Source: Gossypium raimondii
Lineage: Eukaryota; Streptophyta; Magnoliopsida; Malvales; Malvaceae
Assembly (NCBI RefSeq): GCF_025698545.1
Contig: NC_068569.1
Span: 7,936,001-8,000,000, forward strand
Length of the DNA: 64,000 nt
Reading direction: 5' to 3'
Part shown: positions 1 to 11,914 of the stretch, one piece after another
Layout of the letters: every line of letters starts with the position of its first letter
How positions within the stretch are numbered: the first letter of the stretch is position 1
The notes under the pieces: model-generated
Database searches by the model: none
What the model saw: the letters and a program-made list of their open reading frames with translations, nothing else
Told to the model about the DNA's origin: nothing
Position numbers and translations under genes: made by a program

Positions 1-660
1 CAGACATTTTCCAATATCCATTCGATTTCAAACTACTCCTTTATTTGTTCACATTGCCAGCTTAACCTCACCAACCTTGTATTTATTTGCTTATTTCAAA
101 TCATGAGGATTATTTGGATAAATAAAAGATTTGGATGCCGACAAGCCACCGAGATCTCGCTTCTTGCCAGCTTCATTTTATGACCTTTCATTTTTTGCCC
201 TCTAAACCTTCTTAAAAATGCTCCAACTCGTTTCTAAAAGGGGATCAATAATAATCTTTTTTTCTTGTTCAAAAATTTATTAGGGACAAAATGATGCCTA
301 ATTCATTCATGGAATAAAAACAAGGAGGTATCTAGTACTAAAAAATCAGAAATAATTAGACCAATTAAGAAGAAAAAAGTTAGTTACACGTGTGACGATA
401 ATTCATACTTAACTGCCAGAATGAGGCCAGCTCAATGTTAGATGATGGTGCAACAGCCAAGAAATTAAATCAGGCCCATTCATATCTTGGAAGCTAGCAA
501 TATAGTGGTCCCACCAACATCTTAAAGTGCTCTGCATGGATCATGCATGACCCACGTTTCCATATATAGCATAACTAACTACATTAAAAGTATTAGACAA
601 CCACCTGTATTTAGTATCAGACTATTTCAAAAAAATGAATAGATAAGTTTTTATAAAATT
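1..660. other. AT-rich intergenic DNA
   Basis: No reading frame, RNA gene or repeat structure that I can support is visible. The segment is AT-rich with ordinary mixed sequence, and it ends where the arm of the fold-back element begins. Confidence 0.5.
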
Positions 661-1352
661 AATTGTCTAATGTTTACACATTCTATCAATTTAACCATAA
701 ATATAAAAAATTTAACAAATTTAGCCCTTAAGGTTTACAAAATTTTTCATTTTAACTCTAATTCTAAAAAATTCAATAAATTTGACCCTCAACATTTACA
801 AAATCTGTCAATTTACTCCTAGCTCAAAAAATTTAAAAAATGTTTAAAAAAATCACTTTTAGCCCTTTATAACCCAATGGCTAACCCGTGTGAGATATTA
901 AAAAAAAAAGGAGTACCCTCTTTCAAGTCACTTGCAACAATTCCTTTATGGAATAATTGGTTGCATTACTACCTGAACAAATAACGTTCTTAATGCATTT
1001 ATTTTCTTTTGGATCTTAAATTTTTTTGTGCTTTATCCCAAATTTTTAGAGTTTTTTTTTTTTTGCAAGTGGCTTGAAATAGGATACTCTTTTTCTTATT
1101 TTAATATCTCATATGGGTTAGCCGATGGGTTATAAAGGGCTAAAAATGATTTTTTTAAATATATTTTTAATTTTTAGAGCTAAGACTAAATTGACAGATT
1201 CTGAAAATATTGAGGGCCAAATTGATTGAAATTTTTAGAATTATAACTAAAATGACCAATTTTGTAAACACATTGAGAGCTAAGTTTGTTGAATTTTTTG
1301 TACTTAGAATCAAATTGATAGAATGTATAAACATTAGGGGGCTAATCTTGTT
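661..1352. repeat. Fold-back (MITE-like) element with long inverted arms
   Basis: The left part (about 661-910) and the right part (about 1085-1352) are inverted copies of each other. Matching landmarks include the outer TTTACACATTCTATCAATTT and its partner ending in ATTGATAGAATGTATAAACA, and GCCCTTTATAACCCAATGGC facing GGGTTATAAAGGGC. About 170 bp of loop lies between the arms. There is no coding capacity. The arms are diverged, so the element is old. I could not fix a target duplication, so the superfamily is open; the long arms and lack of coding sequence fit a fold-back or MITE-type DNA element. Confidence 0.7.
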
Positions 1353-2471
1353 ACTAAACCAATAAAAAAAAACGCACATCATTTCAAAGTGACTAAAATA
1401 TTTAATTTTGGAAAGTTCTGTGACTAAATCGAAAAAAATTATAGGCGTGTGACCAAAATAAAACGAAAGGCATAGTTAGGTGACATTTTTATAATTTTCT
1501 TATAAAAGAAAATTTCAGTTACTATTTAAAAAATAAAATTTAACGGTGGGTCAATTTGCATGTTTCGAAATGTATAAATATTAATTTTTATTTTTTCTCT
1601 GTTTGTAATAATCTAATTTTTAGTGGTGTCGGAAGCAGTAATTTGAGATCACTAAATCCGACCAATGAGTTAAAATTTAATAAACTAATAATTATGGGTC
1701 AAGTGTGAATTTATAAGAATTTTTGAATTAGTGAATTTTGTGATTTATTGAATTTTGTGATTTAAAAATAATTTAATAGGTAAATTGAGTCCAAAATGAG
1801 GTATCGAGACCTCGAGTTCATAAACCAAGCCATAAATATTTTTATAAATATTTATGGAGCATCATTGAGTTAGTATAAAAGTTTCGTTAGAAAATTTTAA
1901 CGTTTGGATAATCAATTAATTAAAAAGAACTAAATTGAAAATAGTACAAAATTTGTTAAATTGTGATTAAATAGCTTAAGTGACTAATAATGAGGGATTT
2001 AAAAGGCAATTAGGCCCAAATCATATGGGCTGGACGGTTGGGCAAGAAAAATCAGCAAGAAAGTAAGGAGAAACAATGGCAAAATTGGAAATTTTACAAA
2101 TTAAATATATAAAACAAAGATAAAAGTCAAAAATCTAGAGATCTCTTCATAATTTATCAGCAAAAACGCCATAGGAAGTCTGAAACAAACTGGTTTCTCA
2201 TATTTTTATACCATATCAGGAATTCGAAGATAAAAACGAAAAAGAGAAAGTATCGAACTAGTTTCTGAACTTTTACAACTTCTACGAATTAGCCTAGGTA
2301 AGTTCATATGGCTAAACTTTTATGATTAATTGTTAATGCGGGAATGATATAATGTATCAATTCCTATATTATTGTTAAATTATGATTATGGTAAAAATGA
2401 GAATAAGATGAGATTGTTAGTTCAAATTAAGGGATACGCAGGATTGAGTACATACCTTCGGTAACCAGTGA

Positions 2472-5231
2472 TGTAACACCCCTTACCCGAGACCGTTGCC
2501 GGAGTCGAGCATGAGGCGTTACTTGACTTAACTTAAAAGTTTAGAGCATAAAAAATTACTTTCAAAATTAATTTTACCATTCACAACAAAGCTGTCCACC
2601 TGCGCAGCAGTCACTAAATCAATTATAACTCAAGCTACAAAACTCAAAATTTAGATCCGTAAATTTTCCCTAAAACTAGACTCATATATATTTTTACCAT
2701 AAAATTTTTAGAATTTTTAGTTTAGTCAATTAGTACAGTTTATTAGTTAAAGTCTCCCCTGTTTCACTGATTGACTATCCTGACCTCCTGTCACTAAAAT
2801 TCAATTATCTCTTTGTACAGACTTCATATGATGCTTCAACTTATTTCTACTGAAAATAGACTCATTAAGGAATCTATACATATAAATTATAACAAATAAT
2901 TCCTTCTGTACAATTTTAATGAATTTCTAAAGTCAGAACAGGGACTTCAAAAATTCTTGCCCTGTTTCACTAAAATTCAAATATCTAAAATATATAATTC
3001 TTTTACTTACTCTACTTATTTTATGTGAAAGTAGACTCATTCAGATTTAATTTCATATCTCACTCAACTTCTAATTCTATTTCCACTATTTTAGTGATTT
3101 TCAAAGTTACATCAATGCTGCTGTCCAAAAACTATTCTATTGAAATTTTAAAAATTTCAATATGACCTCTTATAATTACCTAACCTTCCCTGCAATTTCA
3201 AATCACAACCAATTTCAGTATTTCAACTACTTCACTTGAATACTAATGAAGTTCAACCAATCAACCATTTTAAACTAAAAACATGTATTTTTCAATGTCT
3301 AACACAACCATCACATTCAAAGTTACTTTGCATACTTAGTTATTCATTCTATTACTTTTTACTTCAATTTCCTATACATGCCATATAAATCCAAAAAGTT
3401 GTTTAACATAATCTACCAGAGTATATCTGGATAGTGTGATTCTGATGTAGATCCGATCCTCCGAATGTATAAATACGTCAATCTACAAGAAACAATAAAC
3501 ACACACAAGTAAGCTTATAGAAAAGCTTAGTAAGTTCATATGGCTGAAATTTAATGATTAAATGTTAATTTCATGAATTATATAGTGTATGATGAAATGT
3601 ATTTAGTGTTGAAATGAGAGTAAAATAAAAATGTGAAAATCGAATAAATGATCAAATTAAGCGGAACGTCGGATTTGAGTACTTCTGATCAAGAGATAAA
3701 GTGATAAGTGGTAGCTTTAGCTACACTTATCTGATCAAGTGAAGAAGTGATAAGTGCTATACTTATCTGATCAAGTGAAAAAGTGATAAGTGCAATACTT
3801 ATCTGATCAAGTGAAAAAGTGATAAGTGCTATACTTATCTGATCAAGTGACAAAGTGATAAGTGGTAGCTTAGCTACACTTATCTGATCAGGGACAAATG
3901 ATAAGTGATCATACGTAAGACCATAGTTATACTATGGCAAAGTGAAAGTGAAGTACTCAATTTTCCGTAACCGTTCCTTCATTTTGATCAAGGATGATAA
4001 GTGACAAATGGGCCCAAAGGAATTATGGTAAAAGAATAAGTAGTAGTGAGTTTATACCAAGGAACACACCAAAGATTGTGGTTGACAGGTAAACTTAATA
4101 ATGGTGTATATTGTATAAGTGTACAAATGTTTGGTAAGATTTATATTTTATGCCTATGAACTTACTAAGCTTTTCTATAAGCTTACTTGTGTGTGTTTAT
4201 TGTTTCTTATAGATTGACGTATTTATACATTCGGAGGATCGGATCTACATCAGAATCACACTATCTAGATATACTCCGGTAGATTATGTTAAACAACTTT
4301 TTGAATTTATATGGCATGTATAGGGAATTGAAGTAAAAAGTAATAGAATGAATAACTAAGTATGCAAAGTAACTTTGAATGTGATGGTTGTGTTAGATAT
4401 TGAAAAATACATGTTTTTAGTTTAAAATGGTTGATTGGTTGAACTTCATTAGTATTCAAGTGAAGTAGTTGAAATACTGGAATTGGTTGTGATTTGAAAT
4501 TGCAGGGAAGGTTAGGTAATTATAAAGGGGTTATATTGAATTTTTTTAAAAATTTCAATGGAATAGTTTTTGGACAGCAGCATTGATGTAACTTTGAAAA
4601 TCACTAAAAATAGTGGAAATAGAATTAGAAGTTGAGTGAGATATGAAATTAAAGCTGAATGAGTCTACTTTCACATAAAAGAAGTAGAGTAAGCAAAAAA
4701 ATTATATACTTTTAGATATTTGAATTTTAGTGAAACAGGGCAAGAATTTTTTTGAAGTCCCCTGTTCTGACTTTAGAAATTCATTAAAATTGTACAGAAG
4801 GAATTATTTGTTATAATTTGTATGTATAGATTCCTTAATGAGTCAATTTTCAGTAGAAATAAGTTGAAGCATCATATGAAGTCTGTACAAAGAGATAATT
4901 GAATTTTAGTGACAGGAGGTCAGGATAGTCAATCAGTGAAACAGGGGAGAATTTAACTAATAAACTGTACTAATTTACTAAACCAAAAATTCTAAAAATT
5001 TTATGGTAAAAATATATATGAGTCTAGTTTTATGGAAAATTTACGGATCTAAATTTCAAGTTTTGTAGCTTGAGTTATAATTGATTTAGTGACTGCTGCG
5101 CAGGTGGACAGCTTTGTTGTGAATGGTAAAATTAATTTTGAAAGTAATTTTTTATGCTCTAAACTTTTAAGTTAAGTCAAGTAACGCCTCATGCTCGACT
5201 CCGGCAACGGTCTCGGGTAAGCGGTGTTACA
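2472..5231. mobile_element. Inverted-repeat LTR derivative nested in the solo LTR
   Basis: This 2760-bp element begins TGTAACACC and ends GGTGTTACA. It is flanked by a perfect 5-bp duplication AGTGA (2467-2471 and 5232-5236) inside the older solo LTR. The left arm (2472-3540) and right arm (4155-5231) are inverted copies of about 1.07 kb that look nearly identical, with a scatter of single-base differences. Each arm corresponds to the 3' part of the host LTR. The 0.6 kb centre resembles the middle of the same LTR type and carries a hairpin tandem array. It therefore looks like an LTR whose 5' part was replaced by an inverted copy of its 3' part. No protein is encoded. Mobilisation by a retroviral-type integrase is inferred from the TG...CA ends and the 5-bp duplication. 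Confidence 0.8.
3687..3908. repeat. Tandem array of hairpin units inside the inverted-repeat element
   Basis: Five to six direct copies of a 36-46 bp unit each begin GATCAAGTGA. Every unit contains an internal inverted repeat, GATAAGTG...ACTTATC. In the two longer units the stem is extended by TAGCT...AGCTA. The array sits at the centre of the fold-back element between its two 1.07 kb arms. Confidence 0.8.
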
Positions 5232-5276
5232 AGTGATGAATTGACGGATAAGTCCATGGTGGATCCATGGCAAAGT

Positions 5277-5460
5277 GTGAAACGTAGGTATGGTATTTCA
5301 GTGAAGAAAACCATACTGAGTTGTGAAAAGTAGGTATGATGTTTCAGTGAAGAAAACCATACTGAGTTGTGAAAAGTAGGTATGGTATTTCCGTGAAGAA
5401 AACGATACTGAGTTGTGAAAAGTAGGTATGGTATTTCCGTGAAGAAAACCATACTGAGTT
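5277..5460. repeat. 46-bp tandem array of hairpin units inside the host solo LTR
   Basis: Four direct copies of a 46-bp unit are visible. Each contains GGTATGGT followed about 16 bases later by ACCATACT, so each unit can fold into a short hairpin. The open reading frames that run through this array come from the repetition and are not genes. Confidence 0.8.
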
Positions 5461-6781
5461 ATAGCAATGTGAAATATTAAAGCAAATCGTGGCACCGGAC
5501 AAACGATGTACTCAAATCCGTAAGACGATCCTTAATTTGACAGGTATTTGTAAGTGCAATTGAAGCTAAATGTCGGAATTGAAGTTGACATCTGATATTG
5601 AGCTCGATTGGATAGATTCATTGTTTGAGATTGTAGTTGGCAGGAAATATTGAATTTTTATTTGTTTATTAATGTTGTTAGTGAAATTTTGGTAAGATTT
5701 TATTATGAGCCTATGAACTTACTAACCTTTCTACAAGCTTACTTGTGTGTGTTTATTATTTCTTGTAGATTGATATATATATGTTCGGAGATCGGATCTA
5801 CATCAACGATCACACTATCCAGATTTACTCTGGTAGATTTTGTTAAACAACTTTTTGATTTATATGGCATGTATAGGGAATTGAAGTAAAAAGTAATAGA
5901 ATGAATGACTAAGTAGGCAAGGTAAATCTAAATGTGATGGTTGTGTTAGACATTGAAATATACATGTTTTTAGCTTGAAATGGTTGATTGGTTGAACTTT
6001 ATTAGTATTTAAATGAAGTAGTTGAAATACTAAAATTGGTTGTGAATTGAAATTTGCAGGAATGTTAGATAATTATAAAGGGTTATATTGAATTTAAAAA
6101 AATTGCAATGGAATAGTTTTTGGACAGCAGCATTGACGTAACTTTGAAAAATCACCAAAAATAGTGTAAATTTAATTAGAAGCTGAGTGAGATATGAAAT
6201 TAAATCTGAATGAGTCTAATTTCACATGAAATAAATATAGTAAGCAAAAGAGTTATATATTTTATATATTTGAATTTTAGTGAGACAGGGTAAGAATGGT
6301 TTTGAAGTTCCCTGTTCTGAATTTAGAAATTCATTAAAAATTTTACAGAAGGAATTATGAGTTATAATTTATATTTATAGATTCCTTAATGAGTCTATTT
6401 TAATTAGAAATAAGTGGAAGCACCATATGAAGTCTGTACAATGAGATAATTGAATTTTAGTGATGAGAGGTCAGGATAGTCGATAAGTGAAACAGGGGAT
6501 AATTTAACTAATAAAATGTACTAATTGGCTGAACCAAAAATTCTGAAAAATTTATGATCAAAAGATATATGAGTCTAGTTTTAGGAAAAATTTACGGATC
6601 TAAATTTCAAGTTTTTTAGCTTGAGTTATAATTAATTTAGTGACTGCTGCGCAGGTGGACAGCCTTATTATGAACAGTGAAATAACTTTTAAAAGTAAAT
6701 TTTATGCCCCGAACTTTTAAGTTAAGTCAAGTAACGCCTCATGCTCGACTCCGGTAACGGGCTCGGCTAAGGGGTGTTACA

Positions 6782-8207
6782 ATGTTAATCATGTAAACCT
6801 GAACATAATATCTTCTTTTGGTTATTTAATGTATTAATATAAGGAAAAGATTATTATTACATAAATATTAAAATAAATTTACATTTTTAACTTAAAATTA
6901 GAAAGATAAGTAAAACTCTAGTTAAAAAGGTTTATTCAAATTAAATAAAACATTTTTTTCGTTACACTGAAAACAAGTTATGCGAGTAATTAAAAAGTAT
7001 CAAGTAAAATTTTATTATTAATTTATGTAATATTGTTGTTGCAATAATTAAGAGAACGTGGGTTGAACACATACTACATCTCGATTTAAGGGAATTATGG
7101 GTGGTAATAAAATTATATAAAAGAAAGAAACTGACCAAATAGTAAAATAAGGATAAATATTTTCAAATGCAAAGCAGAAACGGAATTCATATATAAAACA
7201 TATTGTACAGTATCTATTTACTATTTTAATGCTTATTTAACATATCACATTCTTGTGTTCTTGTATGGGTGTCAAAAAATATACGTATTATCCATAAATA
7301 ATTTAAATTACACCCCAACCACCAGCAAAGAACATGACTGCACTCACTGCAATATGTGTTGTGTTAGGGCCAGCCTGAAATTGGGACCAAGGATTCCATC
7401 AGCAGATGGTGAAGTATGAGCAGCTCCCAGGGCCCGTTCTGTAGAGAAGTTTGGCCGAAACAAAAAGTCGACGCTAAATTATGGAGGTGATATCAATATG
7501 TATAATTAAGCTTCCACTTGTGGTTTCTTTTTTGAGAGCACACTAGTAGTTTCTTTAATAGTAAAGCGAGACGTTGATTTTTAAGGGTAGGGTAAGAAAT
7601 CCGCCTGTGATGCCAGCAGCTGCGAGGCTTTCGGAGGTTATGATTGACATTGCACATGTTAATCGGGAAGCAGGGGTGGATGAAATTGGTTGAGATAGTG
7701 GAAGCCATAGCAGTCAAAGGGGAATTTTATCATCCTCTTCCTTGAATGTTCCCTGGAGATTTGCTGCGTCCTTTACAAATGTTTGTTTCTTGTTTGCGGT
7801 TAGAGAATGGCTGATAAGGTGCCAAAATGTAATATTATATGTAATAACTGTCTCCGACTTTCCTCGTCAGTTTTTGATGAACAAAAACAGATTAACCGGC
7901 CCGAAGATTGATGGTTTGTCAGCATCTCCCTCACGATAATAGAAACAAAATCAACTGCAAAGTTTTTATTTATTTATCTATACAATTTATGGGTGAAATT
8001 CAGTAAAAGATTTAGCTTCCACTTCAAACTTCAGCTCATGCGATAGATTTTTTTTTCTCAACTTGGAATAAAAGATGAATAATATCTGAAATGGGGGAAA
8101 ATAAACTCAGTTACAAAATTCTCGTTAAAAAGGAAAGGTCAAAACGTAAAAAGAAAGAAAGATTGTATAATGAAAACAAAATTAGAAATATACATCTTCT
8201 TTGGTTT
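6782..8207. other. Intergenic DNA between the solo LTR and MTR3
   Basis: The left part is AT-rich. The part from about 7370 to 7940 has a more balanced base composition and contains short reading frames on both strands (7493-7717 minus, 7742-7939 plus). None shows a family signature that I recognise and none continues through plausible splice sites. It could hold a decayed gene fragment. The stretch just right of it, about 7950-8207, should include the 3' untranslated region of MTR3. Confidence 0.4.
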
Positions 8208-11058
8208 CTACTCTTGTGAGCCAGACGCGGCTTCCTTCAAGCATGTCCTCATCACTTTACCAAGCTTATTGCAAGCATCAAGGCAAAGCTGCATTGCCTG
8301 AACCAAACATTACAACTGTTAGCCTCATAACTATAGCAGCTTATGTTATCTAGACAATGAGCATTTTACGGGAAACAAATATTGAAGAGTCCATGGTACT
8401 TTTTAAATGACTAGCATTTTGATTTGCAGGAATCAGTTGCCTGAATTTTCAGCAAATCCTGATGAGAAGTAGATCAAAACACATACCTCATTAATATCTG
8501 GGGTTGACCATTCTCCTGTAAATGTTAGTTGAGTGACCTCATAACGAGAAGGCATACATGTAAGCATTAAGCTTCCATCTTGGTAGCTTTCCTCTTCGAG
8601 AACAGGATCAATCACAAGGTTTTTCCCTAGACAGGACTTGAAACCAAAATTTACACATTCAACACATGTGAAAAGATAAAGTTCTTCAAAGTGGAACTAG
8701 ATCAGTATTCACTGTTCAACTTTAGAAAGGACAAAACCATTCTATCATGGATTTGAAGAATGGTATGATGCCATGCAGCAAAGAACAAGCTTCTGAATAT
8801 CAATGTGCCTAATTGTTTTCCAGTTTGTAGCAATTTGTTATCAATCATACTTTAATTGTCACACAATCTCAAACACCAAATACATTTACGTATAAGACCA
8901 AGTCTGTAGGCATGTAACTGATATACTTGCATTAGCATCATAATCATAATAGCATAGTCATAAGATAGTAATGGTCTATGTTACTAGGACCCAGGGAATG
9001 AGTACCAGAAATGGATACATGTCTGACATTGACACTGGCATGCTCTTTTTTCTTATTTTTCTATAATTTCCATATATTTAGAGGACTATCCCTTATGTTT
9101 CAATACATGTCAGGCACATGTATTTCAATGAAAATGAAGAATTGGAGTAACGTAGCAGCCAACCTGAACTGAAGCAAAGTAAAATGAGTACAAATGAGCA
9201 GGAAGGAGGGCTCAAACCTATGCCTGCATAATGATAACAATGCTTAATGCAAACCAAAGACATTTACCACAGAAACTGCAGCAACAAGGTCATACATCAT
9301 GATCCCCGCATCTGCAAGGGCAAGACTAGCACATGATATCACCACAGGAAGATCACCTGTAACCAATGTTATGAAGCTTATCAAGAAATGGCAATATAAG
9401 AGTTTAGGGCATATCCATAGCCCATAAGAATTTTGATTGATTAGATAAAACTTTTGACGCTCTACAACATTGTTAAATATTTATTTGCTAAAAAGAACAT
9501 TACGTGAAACATTAGTAAGAATATGAGAACCAATTTTACAAGAGGCCATAAGAAGGTGCAAAAAAATAGATAGGTTAAGAAATGAAAGGAAAAAAAATTA
9601 CTGATAAAGGCATCTGAATCAGAAAAAATAATAGGCCAATTTCAAGCCTAATTACTAAGGATCAATGAGAAGACTTACTGCCCCCAGATTCCAACACCAA
9701 TGCAAAAACATCCACAGTGGTCTTGGGGAATGTTTCCAACATTATTGCACCTTCCAAAGCTTTATGAAGCATTGACGAAAACTCTTTGTGATCCGATCCC
9801 TATGGAAAGGGAGACCAAGAAATAGAATCAACTAATTTGAAGAAAATAATTAGAAGGGAGATAAAGACACTAAATCAACTACGTTATGCATATAATCTAA
9901 TAGCACCACTAAAGCTTCACACTTCCAATCATCTCATATACCTGTCCTCGAACTGGAGTGGCAAATGTTGTATAGCTGACATTACAATTTAATCTCCCAG
10001 TATCACTGTACATCATTGCTTTCTTACTTTCTCTTGGCCCAAATCTAAATAGTTAAACACAATTAACAGATGAACATGTAAAGCAGTCTCAGTATTTGAA
10101 AGAAAATTTTACTAAAGAAAGATAAGGATTATAAAATCCCAAAAATAGTATCAAGAAGAACATGACAATTTAACATAGATATGCACTCACACAGATACAA
10201 TGACTTTGGTACTCCCAAGCTCTGCATAAGCAGATCCGGAAGCAGAATTTACTGCACCTGTCCTGAAAACTACAAATCACCAACATTTTACGATTAATTT
10301 CAACTCAGCACAGCAGAATCTAAGAAAGCTTCATTTACAAGAGGATATGATGAATGATCCATAAATTTTCTATGAAAACACATTTTCCCTAGCTCCTAGG
10401 TGCCTAAAAACTATAAGAAAACCCATTATTGTGGTAGTAATGGGAAAGATGATCACACAGCATGACAACTATGCCACTGTGGAAACCTAATGCTCTCTTT
10501 TTTCATAAGCATGAGCATTCAATTATATATAAAGTAGTCAGAAGAACCAAAGATAGAACATGCTGGCACAAGTAATAACATATCATGAAGAAGCATAATC
10601 ACTTAGCTACTCATTGAAATGGCCTTAATCTAGAGAGCAATGGAGAACGCTAGCCTATTCCTATACCCAGGTAATGAATCAAACTAACATACACAGAGGC
10701 ACAAAAGAAAAATGAAAATTTTTCCCCATATGGATGATTACCAAAGAATGGATAGAAAGCTTACTAATATCTAAAAGACATCAAACTTTTCAACTTTATT
10801 AGCAAAATAAAATGCAAAATTAAAACCCAAATAAAAATAACCATGATAATGTTAAAAACAAGAGAAAAATAAAAAGGAGATAGGTTTAAAAATGAATAGA
10901 AAAAAGAAGGAAGCTTTACATGCTGGTCGGCACTGGTGGAAGCCACGGCCATCAGGTCGGACCCAATCGAGATCGTTGTCTTTGAAAATAGGGGGGCGAG
11001 TTTTTTGGCCAAGATTCGGCGAATACGTTACCGGAGCTGAACCGGGCTTTGCGGCCAT
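8208..11058 (-). CDS. MTR3: Exosome complex component MTR3 (RNase PH-like, RRP41-type fold)
   Basis: MTR3 is one of six RNase PH-like subunits forming the ring of the RNA exosome, which processes and degrades RNA 3' to 5' in nucleus and cytosol; plant ring subunits are mostly structural. Seven exons on the minus strand keep phase: 10920-11058, 10191-10269, 9942-10044, 9679-9799, 9268-9356, 8487-8636, 8208-8297. They total 771 nt and 256 aa, the length I recall for the Arabidopsis protein. The start MAAKPGSAPVTYSP, then WVRPDGRGFHQCRPA, TGAVNSASGSAYAE, FGPRESKKAM and CMPSRYEVTQLTFTGEW are family hallmarks in the right order. The start codon is the first in-frame ATG and begins the conserved N-terminus. 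Exon 2 has two possible acceptors 7 nt apart; only the upstream one (AG at 10271-10270) keeps the frame. Confidence 0.95.
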
Positions 11059-11265
11059 GCTTTTTCTTCTTCTTGTTTCTTTTTCCTCTATTTACTATTT
11101 TGGTTTCAGTCGCAGCTCTGCTCTACCTTTTAACTTTCAAGTTGTTCCAGGTTTTATTGCTTCTGATGCCAGGTCAAGACGCGATGTGTTTTCACTTGGA
11201 AAGGCAAAACGGTGTCGTCCAGCTGATATTCTCATGCTTACCTTCCCTTTAGGAGTGTCAGTGAG

Positions 11266-11273
11266 CCACGTGG
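11266..11273. promoter_or_regulatory. Palindromic G-box (CCACGTGG) upstream of MTR3
   Basis: The perfect palindrome CCACGTGG lies about 210 bp upstream of the MTR3 start codon. G-boxes with this core are bound by plant bZIP and bHLH factors. Position and sequence are seen; activity is an inference. Confidence 0.35.
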
Positions 11274-11329
11274 AGCCCAACCAAAAATTTTAAGTTCATT
11301 TGATAGGCCTAAATTCCGTTTAAAAATGG

Positions 11330-11873
11330 ACTTAATTGCATAAATTCAATTAAAATAAAAATGTTAAAATCTGAACTTACCCTACCATGTTTATATTAAA
11401 ATTTTTTATATAATTTTAAAAAATATATAACACATAAAAAATACTAAAAACATTAAAATAAATTTTTCTAAAAATTAAAAATAAATTAAAAATAATATGT
11501 ATACTTAAATAACATTAAGATAGACACAACTCAATAAGCAAATACCTCTAAAATAGTAACAAGATTAATAATAAAAAAAGAATTATACAATATTCAAATA
11601 ATAAGAACATAATAGTGAAATGGTAGCAAAATAGTGAAAAAAACAACAAAAAGTAGCAGCAAAATAGTAAAAAAACATCATTTTTTTTTTTGCATATTTG
11701 AGCTGGGTTCGGGCCAAAAAAACATTACTTGAGGCCTGACTCATTTTTTAAACGGACCTTATTTTTTTGTCCAAACTCATTTTTTAGGTCTATATTTTTA
11801 TTCAAATCCTCTCACTTTTCAAGTGGGCCTTAAAGCTGGGCCGAGTGGCCCGACCCATGTGCAAGTTTACAAC
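11330..11873 (+). mobile_element. Degenerate non-autonomous hAT-type element
   Basis: The interior (about 11390-11680) is clearly related to 56110-56400, sharing the runs of short A-rich phrases in the same order. The right part (about 11700-11870) has the GC-rich tail typical of the second copy, ending in GTGGCCCGACCCATGTGCAAG. The left terminus is eroded, so the boundaries are approximate. There is no coding sequence. Confidence 0.6.
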
Positions 11874-11914
11874 CATTGTTGGAGATTAAAATCTAGCTTA
11901 ATCCACATTTAGGG

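Larger units (their letters stand above)
1604..6781 (+). mobile_element. Solo LTR of a gypsy-like retrotransposon, interrupted by a nested element
   Basis: The element starts TGTAATAATC at 1604 and ends GGGGTGTTACA at 6781, so it has the TG...CA termini of an LTR. The flanking pentamers are CTGTT (1599-1603) and ATGTT (6782-6786), a target duplication with one mismatch. Removing the nested insert (2472-5231 plus one copy of its 5-bp duplication) leaves about 2.4 kb. There is no primer-binding site, gag or pol, so it is a solo LTR, presumably left by recombination between two LTRs. Its 3' third (about 5690-6781) is a diverged copy of the arms of the nested insert, so the two belong to related families. 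A 46-bp tandem array lies inside it at 5277-5460. Confidence 0.75.

Noticed and set aside
3687..3908. Regular repeats with spacing that could suggest a CRISPR-like array
   Set aside because: The units abut with no unique spacers, and they lie within an LTR-type element in plant DNA. It is a tandem repeat.
5189..5495. Overlapping minus-strand reading frames with repeated peptides
   Set aside because: They are a by-product of the 46-bp tandem array in the solo LTR; no start context, splice sites or family match.
7493..7939. Short frames on both strands, one starting MTAMASTISTNFIHP like a transit peptide
   Set aside because: I could not extend it through plausible splice sites or recognise a family. 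It may be a gene relic, but the evidence is too thin for a feature.
10892..11293. 133-aa plus-strand frame opposite MTR3 exon 1
   Set aside because: It mirrors the conserved MTR3 coding exon and then runs into the promoter; no independent support.
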